Source: Rebecca billardiae RCC1528 (taxonomy: Eukaryota; Haptophyta). Taken from it: DNA of 64,000 bases. The stretch lies in NCBI GenBank assembly GCA_965240325.2, contig OZ251254.1:248001-312000 (forward strand), given 5' to 3'. The number at the start of each line of letters is the position of its first letter. Positions within the stretch are counted from its first letter, which is position 1. The notes beneath the pieces were generated by a model, which saw nothing but the letters and a program-made list of their open reading frames with translations, made no database searches and had not been told where the DNA came from. Position numbers and translations under genes: made by a program. Below, one piece after another: positions 44,121 to 56,371 of this stretch.

Positions 44121-44695
44121 GCGGGCGCGGGCGTGGGGCGGCTGACGGGCGGACGGGGCGGGCGTGGGGAGGAGGCGGGGGCGAGCGGCGCGTGCGTCAG
44201 CCGAGGGCGTCGGAGGGCGGCGTGCACGCCGGGCCGCGTGGATGCCGCGCCCGTCGCGCCGTGGGCGGCGGGGCGCACCGAGGCGGCGGTGGTCAAGAGA
44301 AAAGGCTCGGAAGCGACTGCTTGCCACTTTCTGCGAGCGCGAACCGATTCATAGTTGGAAACGGGCTTACGTACGGTTACTTACCCAAGCCGGGTAAGCT
44401 TGCTTGCTTGATCAGCGCGTGAACCAACCGTGAAGTAGCAGACGTGGTGAACGCGCGGGACACCGCGCCCATCCCACGAGCCTCTGGACGGCCAGCTACT
44501 GTAGCGCGCTCCCGACGCGCGCGAGGGACAATCGCCCAGGTGGGACGACACCACGCTGCTGTGGCTCCACACTGGAGTCACGCCCGCATGGCGCACGTGG
44601 CGACACCACCGACGGCAGCCGAGGTGAGGGCGGGCGCCGCGTGCGCTCGCAATGCCGCGGGCCATAGAGGTGTCGTCTGCCTCGGCGGCAGCAAA
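44121..44695. other. Intergenic, no gene seen
   Basis: 575 bp. It includes AT-richer TTACGTACGGTTACTTACCC at about 44368. It may hold the promoters of the flanking divergent genes. Confidence 0.5.
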
Positions 44696-45193
44696 ATGGC
44701 GCCCGCACCCGACTGGGTGCTGGAGCGGCTCGCGGCGCTGGACGAGGGCCCGCACGACTGCCCTTGCGGCCGGCGCACCCTCGCACCGTGCGTGCCCGAC
44801 GGCGCGGGCGGCCGATGGATCCGCCTGCCCTGCGGCGCGCCGTGGCGCGTGCCGGATTCGACCAAGCTGGTCGGCGCGCCATGCTACCGCCGACACGCGC
44901 TCGGCGCGTGCGCGGCGTGCGGCGCGGCGCACGCGCTCGTCGGGTGCAACCGCACCGAGCCGGGACGGCCGTGCGCGCTCAGGCTCGTGCGCGGCAACTG
45001 CGGGCCGGTGGTTGTGCGCCGGCACGGCGTTGCAGTCCTGGGCGGCGTGGGCGGCGCCGCGGCCGGCGCCGCCGATGCCACCGCCGACGACGCGCGGGCT
45101 GATGGCGGCTGCGGGCGCGGGGACGGTGGTGGCGCCTTGTCCCCACCCGCGCGCCCGGCCGATGCGCTTGGGCTGCGTGCCGACGGTGCGTGA
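44696..45193 (+). CDS. Hypothetical cysteine-rich protein
   Basis: ORF of 165 residues from the ATG at 44696 (MAPAPDWVLERL). It contains CPCGRRT, CYRRHALGACAACGAAHALVGC and two further Cys, suggesting a zinc-binding module, then a Gly/Ala-rich tail. An upstream extension of 84 codons lacks character. The strand is uncertain because a long antisense ORF covers the same DNA. Cys spacing and the compact composition favour the plus strand. No family recognised. Confidence 0.4.
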   Translation: MAPAPDWVLERLAALDEGPHDCPCGRRTLAPCVPDGAGGRWIRLPCGAPWRVPDSTKLVGAPCYRRHALGACAACGAAHALVGCNRTEPGRPCALRLVRGNCGPVVVRRHGVAVLGGVGGAAAGAADATADDARADGGCGRGDGGGALSPPARPADALGLRADGA

Positions 45194-45667
45194 CGCGCGC
45201 GCGCGCTGCGGCAGCGTGCGCGCGCTGAACACAGTACCCATGCGCATGCTGCCGCGCACGCCTCACGCCGCTGGGCGGCTGGCTGGCTGCGGCACTGCTC
45301 ACCATCGGCGGTCTGGCGGCTACGACGAGTCGTCGGCCATTCGGTGGCGCCGCAGAAAGGCAGTGTGTGTCGTAGCACTCGTTTGTCGCAGCAGCAGTAC
45401 ATGAGTACAGCTACAGGCGCAAATGATCATCGACGAACACGAGGAAAACGGCAAAACGCCGATACAGTATCGATCCACGATGGCGCCTCCCAAGTCCTTA
45501 GTCCGGCGCCATTTCGGTCAGACGGTCACCACGTGGACGTCACTTGGGCCGACCCCCCTTGGCTCGCCCATCCCCCGCCGCGCGCGCGCACCACCGCCCG
45601 CGCCGCCGCTCCGGCCGTCCCCCGGCCTGCCCGCCAGCCCGCCCCCGCCGTCCTCACCCGCTCCGCG

Positions 45668-48600
45668 ATGGGCAAGAAGACCGACAAACCCGCCGACGAG
45701 GACCCGAGCGCGCTCGCGCGCGCGTTTGTGAACCCGACGCCCAAGGGGCAGATGAAGAGCTTCGAGCAGCCGATGGCGGGCGCGTACCACCCGCACGAGG
45801 TGGAGGCGTCGTGGAACGACTGGTGGGAGGCGAGCGGGTACTACGAGGCCTCCTCAGACCCCTCGGACGACCGCCCCAAGTTCTCGATCTGCCTGCCGCC
45901 GCCGAACGTGACGGGGTCGCTCCACCTCGGCCACGCTCTCACCGCCGCCGTGCAGGACCTGCTGATCCGGTGCGGCCGCGCGCCGTTCTGTTCGCAAGCG
46001 CCGTTGGTGGTGGTGGTGTCGGATGCCCGCAGCGGCCGGGAAGGAGGGCGGGCTGCGCGCGGCGGCGTGTGCCGGCGTGTGCGCGCGCGCGCGCGGCGGC
46101 CGCGGGCTGACACACGCGCGCGCGCGCGCCGCCGCCGCGCCGCCGCGACCGCCCGGCAGCTGGCACCGCATGCGCGGGTACAACTGCATGTGGATCCCGG
46201 GGACGGACCACGCGGGCATCGCCACGCAGACCGTCGTCGAGAAGAAGCTCAAGAAGGAGGAGGGCCGCACGCGGCACGACTATGGCCGGCAGCCTTTTGT
46301 GGAGAAGGTAATTCGTTATTCATTTCTGCCTTCATTCATTCTGCATTCATTCGCTTCATTGCTGCGCCTTCCGAATGCCTTCCAAAGCCCTTCCTGCGCG
46401 CGCGTGCATGCATTCCTATGCGTGTGCGTGTCCTCTGCTGCGGTGGGGCGATTCGGAGCGGCGCGCGGGCGGGGAGTGCGCACGCACGCGCGCGCGCACC
46501 GCACCTGTGTAGCTGGCACCTGCGGCCGCTGCGGGCTGCCGCGCGGCGCTGCCTGCCTGCGTGCGTGTGTGTGTGCGTGCGTGTGTGCGTGCGTGCGTGC
46601 GTGCGTGCGCCACCGTCTGGCGGCGCGCGGGCACGGCCGGGACGTGAGCGCGCGCGGGCCGCACGCTCACCCCACCTCACCCCGCCGCCGCGCCGCGCAC
46701 TGCACTGCGCACACTTGGCGCGCGCGGCGCAGGTGTGGGAGTGGAAGGCGGAGTACGGCTCCACGATCACGATGCAGCTGCGCCGGCTCGGCTGCTCGCT
46801 CGACTGGTCGCGCGAGGTGTTCACGATGGACGGCCCGCGCGCCGAGTCGGTGACGGAGGCGTTCGTGCGCTTCCACGAGCTCGGGCTTCTGTACCGAGGC
46901 GTGCGGCTGACCAACTGGTGTGTGTCGCTCAAGAGCGCGATCTCCGATATCGAGGTCGAGTACGAGGAGCTCACCAAGCGCACGCGCGTCGAGGTGCCGG
47001 GCTACGACCGGCCCATCGCCTTTGGCGTCATCTGGTGCGCACCGCGCCGCCGCCGCCCGCCGCCGCCGCCGGCCGCCGCCGCCCGCCGCGGGCGCCGGCT
47101 GCGGGAGTCGGCAGCCCGGCCGCCGCCGCGCCGCGGCCGCTGCGGCCGCCAGCCCCCGCGTCGCCACGCGCCGCGCGCGCTCACGCCCCGGCGGCGCGCA
47201 CGCGCGCTCGCGCGGCGGGCGCGGCGTTTTCTTTGTTTTCTTTGGTTTTTTGGGCGCAGGTCGTTTGCCTACGAGTTCTCGGACGGCTCGGGCGAGATCG
47301 TGGTCGCGACCACGCGGCCCGAGACGATGCTGGGTGACGTGGCGGTGGCAGTGCACCCTGCGGACCCGCGGTACGCGCACGCGCACGGCCGCACGCTGCG
47401 CCACCCGTTCGTCGAGCGCGAGCTGCCGATCGTGTGCGACGCGGAGCTCGTGCAGATGGAGTTTGGGACGGGCGCGGTCAAGGTGACGCCCGCGCACGAC
47501 CCGAACGACTTCAAGTGCGGCCAGCGCCACGGGCTGCCGATGGTCACCGTCTTCACGGACGACGGTGCGGCGCGCGGCGCGCGCGGCGCGCGCGCGGCGC
47601 GCGCGGGGCGCGCGGCGGCCGGTGGCGGCGCACGCTTGCGCGCTCACGCGCGCGCACGGTGTGCCGTGCTGCGCTGCGCCCCTTCGCGCCTTGCACTGTC
47701 TGTTCTCCCCTTCCCTTATTCCCGCTTCTGCCCATTTCTCTTCGCTGCGGGTTCTCTTTGCCTTCTTCATTCATCTCCCCGGCTCCCGTGGTCGGGTCGC
47801 GCGCGCCGTGCGCGGGGCGGGGCAGGCGTGATGAACGACGAGGCGGGTCCGTTCTGCGGCTCGAAGCGCTTCGAGGCGCGCTTCGACGTGCTCAAGGCGC
47901 TGAAGGAGAAGGGGCTGTTCCGCGGCGAGGCGGACAACCCGATGCGCCTCGGCCTCTGCTCGCGCACCAAGGACGTCATCGAACCGCTCCTCAAGCCGCA
48001 GTGGTGCGCGCGCGCGCGCACCGCGCAGCGCACGGCAAGGCTGCGGCGCGCGCACCGCGCAGCGCACGGCAAGGCTGCGGCGCAAAAGCGCGCACGCCGC
48101 GCGTGTCGGCGCGCGCGCGTGCGCGTGCGTGCGGCGCGTGCGGCGCGGCGCGTGCATGCACTCACTCACCCCCCACCTTCGCCCCCGCCGCCCGCCGCAG
48201 GTGGGTCAAATGCGACACGATGGCGGCGCGCGCCGTCTCCGCCGTGCGGACGGGCGAGCTGCGGCTGATGCCGGCCTTCCACGAGGCGACGTGGTACCGC
48301 TGGCTCGAGAACATCCAGGACTGGTGCGTCTCGCGCCAGCTGTGGTGGGGGCACCGCATCCCCGCGTGGTACGTGCGGACCGCGCGCGCCGCGGACGGAG
48401 CCGACGGCGGCGGCGAGGCGGTGGGCGGGCCCATCGTGGCGCGCTCCGCCGCCGCCGCGCTCGAGCACGCCCGGACTGTCCGGGGGCTCGGTCCGGAGCT
48501 CGAGTCCGGGGCGCTCGTGCTCGAGCAGGACGAGGACGTGCTCGACACGTGGTTCTCGTCCGGACTCTTCCCGTTCTCCTGCCTCGGCTGGCCCGACGGC

Positions 48601-49642
48601 GAGGCGGCGGACATGCGCGCGGGCTGGCACCCGACCACGCTGCTGGAGACGGGCCACGACATTCTGTTCTTTTGGGTGTGTGCAACCCTAACCCTAACCC
48701 TAACCCTAACCCTAACCCTGTGCGGCTGTGTGCGCGCGTGTGTGCGTGTGTGTGCGCGCGTGTGTGTGCTGCGGGCGGCACTCCCGCGCACGCACTCGCA
48801 CGCCCGCGGCTGCCCGCCCCACACGCACACGCACACACACACACACACACACACACGCACGCGCACACACGCCCCACCCCACCGCGCGCCGCTCCGGCGC
48901 GCAGGTGGCGCGCATGGTGATGTGCTCGCTGGCACTCACCGACCGACTGCCGTTCTCGCACGTGTACCTGCACGCGATGGTGCGCGACAAGCACGGGCAG
49001 AAGATGTCCAAGTCGAAGGGCAACGTGATTGACCCGCTCGAGGTGCGAGGCGCACCCGCCACACGACCGTTACGACCGTTACGCTCGTAACCGCCACCAC
49101 GCATGCGCGCGCGCATGCGCGCGCCGCCGGCCGTTGCGCGCGCCGTCGCCGTCGCCGCGCGCGGCACGCCCCGCGCCACACACCCGCGCACAGCACCGCA
49201 CACGCACACACACCCCACGCCGCCCCGTGCCGCCAGGTGATCAACGGCTGCAGGCTCTCCGACCTCGCCGCCAAGCTCGATGCCGGCAACCTCGACCCGA
49301 AGGAGGTGGCGCGAGCCAAGCAGGTGCAGACGCAGGAGTTCCCGCAGGGGATCCCGGAGTGCGGCTCGGACGCGCTGCGCTTCGGGCTGCTGGCGTACAC
49401 GATGCAGGCGCGCGCGCGCGCGGCCGCGCGGCGCGCCGTGCGTGCATGCGCGCGCGCGGCATGCGCGCATGCGCGCACGCATGCGCGCGCGCGCATGCAC
49501 GCGCGCATGCGCGCGCGCGCGCGCATGCATGCGCACACCGCTGCGAGGCGGAGCGCCGACGGCGCCCCGCGCCGGCTCCGGGCGCTGACGCGCTTCCCCC
49601 GTCGCCCCCCGCCCTCGAAACGCCACCCCCAACCACCTGCCA

Positions 49643-49719
<77 letters not shown>

Positions 49720-51782
49720 CACACACGCACGCACACACACACACAACCCGCGCCGCCGCGCCGCCGCGCCGCGCGCCGCAGGGCCGAGATGTGAATCTCG
49801 ACATCGGCCGCATCCTGTCGTATCGCCACTTCTCGAACAAGCTGTGGCAGGCGACGCGCTTCGCGATGCTCAACTTCCCCGAGGGGTGGGCGCTGACCCC
49901 CATGCACGCGACGCTCGACCTCGTCTCGCCCAACGGGCCGACCGCCATCGTGCCTGCGCTCAACGACGCGTGGATCCTAGACCGGCTGCACCGCTGCTGC
50001 GCCGCCGTGCACGCGCACCTGACGAATTATGAGCCGGCGCTCGCGGTGAACGCGCTGCACGGCTGGTGGTACGACGACTTCTGCTCGGTGTACCTCGAGT
50101 CGACCAAGCCCACCTTCGACGAGAAGGGCGGCGCCGACGAGGCCGCCAAGCACAACTCGAGGCTGACGCTCTACACGTGAGTGTAACCGCCGCCGCCGCC
50201 GCCGCCGCGCCGCCGCCTCAGCTGCCGCCGCGGCCCCGCGGCGCGCGCGCGCGCGCGCGCACCCGCCCGGCCCGACGCGCGCGCCTCGGCGGCGTCCCCC
50301 GCCACGCGCGCCCCTGCCCTCCCGCCCGCCCCCGCCGCGCGCGTGCAGCTGCCTCCACTTCGGCTTCCGCCTGCTGCATCCGTTCATGCCTTTCGTCTCC
50401 GAGGAGCTTTTCCAGCGCGTGCTGCGGCTGGGCGGCCTGCCGCACGCGACCGTGATGACGGCGGCTTACCCGACGGGGGTGGCGTCGGCGGTGTGGCGGA
50501 ACGACGCGGTGGTGGCGCGGTTCGAGACGGTGCAGAAAGTGGCGGTGCGCGCGCGCGCTGCCCACGCCGACGCGCCGGCCGCCGCCGCGTCCGCCGCTGC
50601 TGCTTGCTGCCGCCGCTGCCGCCGCTGCGGCGCGCATGCGCGCGCGCGCCCTCGCGCGCGCGCGCGGCGCGCCACGCAGCGCGCACGGCGCGTCGACCCG
50701 CCCACCGCCACCCGCGCCCTGCAACGCCGCCGTCCACCCCGCACCGCGCCATCCCCCGCCCCGACCCGCCGCCCCCTCCCTTCTCGGGTGCCCCCTTGCG
50801 TTGAATGGGTCTTTGTTTTCTCTGCTCTGCTCCTTTGCGTCCTGCTTTCTTTTATTCCTTCTTTTCCTTATTTATTTTTTCCGCGCAGGCGGCCATCCGC
50901 ACGGTGCGCGCCGAGTACTTGCGCGCCGAGCACGAGCGGCACGCGCCGCACGTGTACGTGCGCGGGCCGGCGGAGGCGTGCGCGGTGCTCGGCGCGAACG
51001 ACGGCGTGCTCCGCGCCCTCGCCAAGTCGAGCACGCAGCCGCCCCCCGCCGAGGTCACTCTGCTGCAGGTGCGCGCGCGCCGCGCCGCGCCGCGCGCGCG
51101 TGCGCGCGCGCGCGCGCATGCGCATGCGCGCGCGTGCATGCGCTCTCGGCTGTCGGCGCGCGCGCCGCCGGGGCGTGGGCGCGCGCGGCCGCGGGCGGGC
51201 GGGCGGCGCACGGGCGGGCGGCCCTTTCGCCTGCACCGCTCACGCCCGCCTTCCCCCCGCCTCGATCGTTACGACCGTTACGGCCGTTACGACCGTTACG
51301 CTCGCAGCCGGGCCAGCCGGTGCCTCAGGGCTGCGCGATGGCGACGGTGGACTCGGACGTCTCCGTGCACGTGCTCCTCGCCGGCGTGATCGACTTCGGC
51401 GCGGAGGTGAAGCGGCTGCAGAAGGTGCGCCGCCCGGTTACGACCGTTACGACCGTTACGACCGTTACGACCGTTACGACCGTCACGACCGTCACGCCCG
51501 CCTGGACACGCGCTTGTCGCGCGCGCGCGCGCCCGCGCCGCCCTCGGCGCTCACGGCGACACACGCGCACGCACGCCCCCGCCGCCCCACGCGCGGCCCG
51601 CTCGCGGCCCGCAGAAGATCGGCGAGCTCAGCCTGGGCAAGGAGAAGCTGCAGAAGGCGATGGCGGCGCCGCAGTACGCCGCCAAGGCGCCGCCCAAGAA
51701 GAAGGCGGAGGACGCGTCCAAGCTCGCGGACTTCGACAAGCAGCTGGAGGGGCTGCAGGCGGCGCTGGCGCAGTTCCTCTGA
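45668..51782 (+). CDS. Valyl-tRNA synthetase
   Basis: Thirteen exons: 45668-45969, 46160-46307, 46733-47034, 47260-47564, 47826-48003, 48201-48675, 48905-49042, 49237-49407, 49782-50176, 50349-50544, 50889-51068, 51308-51424 and 51615-51782; about 1,024 residues, normal for eukaryotic ValRS. It charges tRNA-Val using ATP. Signatures: [15 protein letters not shown] (HIGH box, residues 86-89), [13 protein letters not shown], the editing domain ([31 protein letters not shown]), [23 protein letters not shown] (603-607) in [14 protein letters not shown], the anticodon-binding helical domain ([10 protein letters not shown]), and a C-terminal coiled coil ([10 protein letters not shown]...[12 protein letters not shown]). 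Intron 8 begins GCGCGC after CAG, a GC-AG intron; the others are GT-AG. Introns are packed with simple repeats. No organelle leader is obvious. Confidence 0.95.
48684..48719. repeat. Telomere-like CCCTAA repeats in a ValRS intron
   Basis: Six perfect AACCCT units starting nine bases after the donor of intron 6. Here the C-rich strand is the sense strand. Confidence 0.97.
49065..49097. repeat. TTACGACCG-type repeat, ValRS intron 7
   Basis: CGACCGTTACGACCGTTACGCTCG; the same 9-mer unit recurs in introns 11 and 12. Confidence 0.8.
49646..49745. repeat. (CA)n with (CACG)n in ValRS intron 8
   Basis: Long CA run interrupted by GCACGCACGCAC units; a shorter (CA)n lies in intron 6 at 48832-48872. 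Confidence 0.95.
51264..51306. repeat. TTACGACCG repeat, ValRS intron 11
   Basis: Four units (GTTACGACC, with GGCC and GCTC variants) just before the acceptor of exon 12. Confidence 0.85.
51436..51502. repeat. TTACGACCG repeat, ValRS intron 12
   Basis: About seven tandem 9-bp units, the last ones drifting to GTCACGACC. It begins close to the donor. Confidence 0.95.
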
Positions 51783-52365
51783 GTCCGGTGGGTGTCCGGG
51801 CGGGCCGCCGCCGGGGCACACCGGCCTCTGGGACGCGCGCGAGTCCGGGCAGGCGCGGCGAGGCGCTCCTTCCCGGCGGCGGGTGGCGGCGAGGGCGCCG
51901 CACCGCGCGCGCGGCGGCGCACCGCCCGTCACTGCGATGGGTTGGGCGGCGCTGTGGTGTGGCTTGAGCGGACCGTGCCGCGTCGCGACCGCGCCTGAAA
52001 CTGCCCGCTGCGATTCGGTGACGAGCTCGGTCCGTGCTGCGGCGGCCCTCTGGCGGTCCGCCTGACTGCCCTGACTCCCGCGCCCGGGCGGCCCGGACTC
52101 GGGCTATGCCGTATGCGAGCGAGTGCCTCAGGGGGGCTCGCGGGTCCGGGCACTCGGCGCCCCACGCAGCGCAGACTGTGGCATGTGATGAGACTGATTG
52201 AGTCGCGCGGCCTCTGATAGCAGCGCAGCAGCAGCAGCGCGCGTCTCACCGTACTCTCATCCGTCGTAGTCGTCACTCGCGGCACTTAATAACTGACTTA
52301 ATTCGGCGCAGCTGACTAAATTAGTCAGAACTGACGACTGCCGATATATATATACATATATATAT
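51783..52365. other. Intergenic, no gene seen; 17-bp palindrome
   Basis: 580 bp downstream of ValRS. It contains a perfect odd palindrome, CTGACTAAATTAGTCAG (52312-52328), then ATATATATAC sequence that is the insertion site of the LTR element. Confidence 0.7.
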
Positions 52366-53258
52366 TGGGATTACCGCAAGCTCCGAGCGTCTCGAGCCCT
52401 GCTAAAAGCTCACCGCGCACGACAGGACGGACGCCACCGCGAGGATCACATGCCTCGCGATCTCATCAGCTCTCAAGCCTCTGAACCTGGCCCTTATTTC
52501 CGGCGCTCTTGCGCCGGGCCAATAAAACAGCGATCGAGCTCCGATCGCTCCTGGGCTCGGGGCGGTAGTATCATCGCCGTGCCGACTTACCCAGATTTTG
52601 CCGCGATCAGCCAATCGGCGATCGCACCGTCCGTCCTGTTGCCGCTCAACTTTGTACCACTGCTTCTCGTCCATGTCCGGTGCTGCTCACCTGCTTTCCT
52701 TGGACAAATCCAGTGTACCAGCATGACGCCCGCGCTGCTCCGCGCTGCTCCGCGCTGCTCCGCGCTGCTCCGCGCTGCTCCGCGCTGCTCCGCGCTGCTC
52801 CGCGCTGCTCCGCGCTGCTCCGCGCTGCTCCGCGCGCTCCGCGCTGCTCCGCGCTGCTCCGCGCTGCTCCGCGCTGCTCCGCGCGCTCCGCGCTGCTCCG
52901 CGCGCCCCGCGCGCCCCGCGCTCCCGCGCCGCTGCGCCCGCGCTGCTCCGCGCCCGCGCCGCTGCGCCCGCGCTGCTCCGCGCTCGCGCGTCTGCTGCCG
53001 CGCGCGTCCTGGACGCGCGCGCTGCCAGCCACTGCTCCGCAGCAGCTGCTGCCGCCGGCCCGCCTGATGCGGCGCCAGCCCTGACACCCCAGCGGCAACG
53101 CCATCTGCTGAGATGCGTGCCCCAGACTGTGCCAGTTCATCCGCACTGCTGCTCTGCAGCAGCTGCGCCGCCGGTCTGCCTGCTGCAGCACCGGCCCTGA
53201 CTCACCGCCGGCGACGCCATCTGCTGAGATGCGCGCCCCTGGCCTCGTCAGCTCAACA
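52366..53258 (-). repeat. LTR (3' LTR of the minus-strand element), 893 bp
   Basis: Near-identical to 56372-57241. It is 23 bp longer, mainly because its CCGCGCTGCT decamer array (about 52736-52915) has more copies; it also carries an ATAA insertion at about 52521. Confidence 0.92.
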
Positions 53259-53767
53259 CCCCCCCTCGACAGCCATAGCCGCGAGCGAGTAGCGCCGCTC
53301 ATCGCGCGCGCGTCGGGTGTCGCACACCATGATGGCGTCGACGTGCCACTCAAACGTAGCAGCGTCGTCCGTCGCCTTCGTCATGATGTCGGCGTGGTAC
53401 ATTGACCTCACGCCACGTACTCCGCCTCCGTCGAGCTCAGCTGGGCCATAACCTGCAGCCCGCTGCTGTGCCACGACACCGGCGATCCATTGTAGAAGAC
53501 AATGATGCAGCCACCCGTCGACCTCCACCCGGATTCCCCTGGGTTGTTAGACCAAACAGAGTCACCCAAAGTGAGCAAGTCGTCGAGCTCGTCAATCTCC
53601 GCGCGCTGGACCAACGCCTTGTCCGCGTCGGTCAGCCTCGCGCGCGCCGCTGCCTCTGGCAGCCGTATCCGCGTGCTCGCGTTCGTGCCGAATCGCTCGA
53701 GCCCGCCATCGATCGCCTCTGCGACCCGCGGCAACCCGCCCGCATCTGCGCGGCGGTCCCGCGCCAA
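53253..53767 (-). pseudogene. Copia-type RNase H relic, frameshifted
   Basis: On the minus strand the first piece ends with STGGCIIVFYNGSPVSW and then QLSSTEAEYVA, the diagnostic C-terminal RNase H motif of Ty1/copia polyproteins, followed at once by a stop. The continuation is in another frame: SMYHADIMTKAT corresponds to the conserved ADxLTK motif at the end of copia pol. A frameshift and stop therefore interrupt the gene. Sequence upstream of WSNNPGESG has lost recognisable reverse-transcriptase motifs. Confidence 0.75.
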
Positions 53768-53933
53768 AGTTGCGCCGGTGGTATCTCATACCACCAGTGC
53801 GACTGCGCCCATGGCGCGCCCGCACCGCCCCGATCGCCGGCCTGCGGCATCGGCGGCTGTGCGCCCGTGCGCCCGCGCTGCTGCGCCCGCGCTGACCCGC
53901 GCCCGCGCTGCTGCGCCCGCGCACCTGTGCTAC

Positions 53934-54840
53934 GCGGCGGCCCGCCAGCATCTGCTGCGGCCCCGCGCCGGGATTCCGTCGGCGGGATCCGACCCTGCCG
54001 ACCCAGGCTGTGTCACTGACGCGCCTGCTCCGCCACGCCCGCCCTGCGGCGTCGGCGTCGACGGCTGTGCGCACGCGCTGCTGCGCCCGCGCGCTGTTCC
54101 GCGCCTGCGCTGCCGCGCCCGTGCGCTGTTCCGCACCTGCGCTGCCGCGCCTGCGCGCTCCGCGCCCGCGCTGCTGCGCTCGCGCGCTGTTCCGCGCCCG
54201 CGCTGCTGCGCCCGCGCGCTGTTCCGCGCCCGCGCTGCCGCGCCCGCGCGCTGTTCCGCGTCCGCGCTGCCGCGCTCGCGCGCCGACGCCGACGCATCTG
54301 CGTCGCCGTCGTTCCTGACGTCGAACTCCGTCGCGTCGTCGTCACCGGCGTCGGCCGGCGGCTCGCCGCCGTCGCCGTCATCGTCCTGCGCCGCGCGGCG
54401 GCCCGCCAGCATCTGCTGCGGCCCCGCGCCGTGATTCCGCCGGCGGTATCTGACCCTGCCGACCCGGCTGCGTCATCGACGCGCCTGTCCCGCCACGCCC
54501 GCCCTGCGGCGTCGGCGTCGACGGCTGTGCGCCCGCGCTGCTGCACCCGCGCTGTCCCGCGTCCACGCTGCTGCGCCCGCGCCCCGACGTTGACGCATCT
54601 GCGTCGTCGTCGTACCCGACGTCGAACTCTGTCGCGTCGTCATTCCCGGCGTCGGCTGGCTGCTCGCCGCCGTCGCCGTCATCCGCGCCCGCGCTGCTGC
54701 ACCCGCGCTGTCCCGCGTCCACGCTGCTGCGCCCGCGCCCCGACGTTGACGCATCTGCGTCGTCGTCGTACCCGACGTCGAACTCTGTCGCGTCGTCATT
54801 CCCGGCGTCGGCTGGCTGCTCGCCGCCGTCGCCGTCCTCG
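53934..54840. repeat. Internal duplications in the LTR element
   Basis: A 156-bp direct tandem duplication (54531-54686 and 54687-54840) and a ~145-bp repeat (about 53934-54080 and 54395-54540). The region between has CGCGCTGCTGCGCCCG-type short repeats. It encodes Asp/Ala-rich low complexity on the minus strand. Confidence 0.8.
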
Positions 54841-56371
54841 TCCTCACCGTCGGCGTCACCGCCGACCGGACGATGTCCGCCGCTTACCGCGGCGCCGTCA
54901 CCATCACCCACGTACGCGCCACCGTCAGGTGCGCCCAGCGACGAGTGCCCCCCCTCGACCAGGTCGGTCTCGTCGATGCGTACGTCACGCAAGTGAAGAG
55001 ACGTCCGTCGTCTACACGACATACGTACCAGAGTACGTTGAAGCCACGGAGCTGCTCCGCGCGCGGCGCGCGCTGATCGCCGCCGCCGCTGCCTCCTCCG
55101 CCCTCGCAGCCAGTCGGTATCTCTCCGCCGTCTTGGCCGCCGCCACGATCCCCGCCGTCGCCACCGCCGCCTGAGCCAGGCGATGAGCTTCGTGCGTGGA
55201 CGTGTGGGTGCCGCCGCCACCACCGGGCGTACGACCACCTGGTTCGGTGCGCCCAGCGCCGCCGAGCCACTGCCGCGCGCTGCTGCGCGCACACACGCCG
55301 CACCGGCGTCCTGCGCCGTGCGTGTGCTTCCGACGCCTCAGCGTCGGGTCCCCACCTGCCGCCGAATGATCTCGGCCCGCAGCATGGAATCGAGCTGAAC
55401 CTCCCGGCGTGGGCCGAGTGCCATGCACTGCCCCGCCGTCACCCCGCACTCGCGCCTTGCGCGCGCGCGGATACCGCGACTCAAAGATCGCGCCAGCGCC
55501 GCCGTCTCGGCGGCACTGCCAGCTGCGCCTCGCGTCAGCTGCAGACGTAGTCTCGGCACCGCTGCGCCGCCCCGTCATGATCCCGCGCTCGCGCCTCGCG
55601 CGCGCGCGATTCCCGCGACTCAACAGTCGCGCCAGCGCCGCCATCTCGGTGGCACTGCCAGCTGCGCCTCGCGTCAGCTGCCGGCGTAGGACCAGTGCCA
55701 AGCACTGCCCGCCGCCGTAACGGCGCTCGTGTCGCCAGATTCCACCCGGACGATTCCGATAGATCCGGGTGTGCCAACCGCCGGACCTGTGTCCAGTCCG
55801 GTCGTGCCAGCCGTGCCAGCCGGACCGCAAAACCCAGTCCAGCTGCCAGCCGCCATCCGGTGCCCTAGACCACCGGACAGGTTGATGAGCCAGCCCCTCC
55901 GAGTAGATCGCCGAGCCCGCCGTCGCCGCCGTCAGCTGCCGTGCAGCCACCCGGCGCTCGGGGTGCGTGCTCGCGCCGATCGTGCCAGTAGCGCTGCTCA
56001 GTCATCCGCCGCTGCACGCAGTAGTTCTCCTGCACCAGCTGCATCCGCTCAGATCCAATCGTGAGCTTCCGGGAGGCTGTCGTGTCGGGCTCATCACCGA
56101 CAGGTACTGTTCCTCCCAATCGACGCGAAGTTCCGCGTCCGGGCCATGCGCGGAGATGATGCCGATGATCCCTGGCATCGTAGCGCCATGCCCCATCGAG
56201 AGCGTCGCCAGTTTGCCCGCGCTCTCGGCCAGGAACCTCTGCTGCATTCCATGCGACGCCAGAGTTCCTCGTTCCGCCCATCCTGCAACCGCGGCCGCTC
56301 GTGCCCATCAGCCCAATCGATGAGAAAGGACAGTGCGGACAACTCCCTCCCTGGGGTTGCTGCGCGCATAT

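Noticed and set aside
44381-45259. Antisense ORF over the Cys-rich ORF
   Set aside because: Longer but without any motif. Cys spacing on the plus strand is more protein-like, although strand is not certain.
45344-48268. 974-residue ORF through the first ValRS exons
   Set aside because: It reads through introns with GT...AG borders. The ValRS family sequence is continuous only when these are removed.
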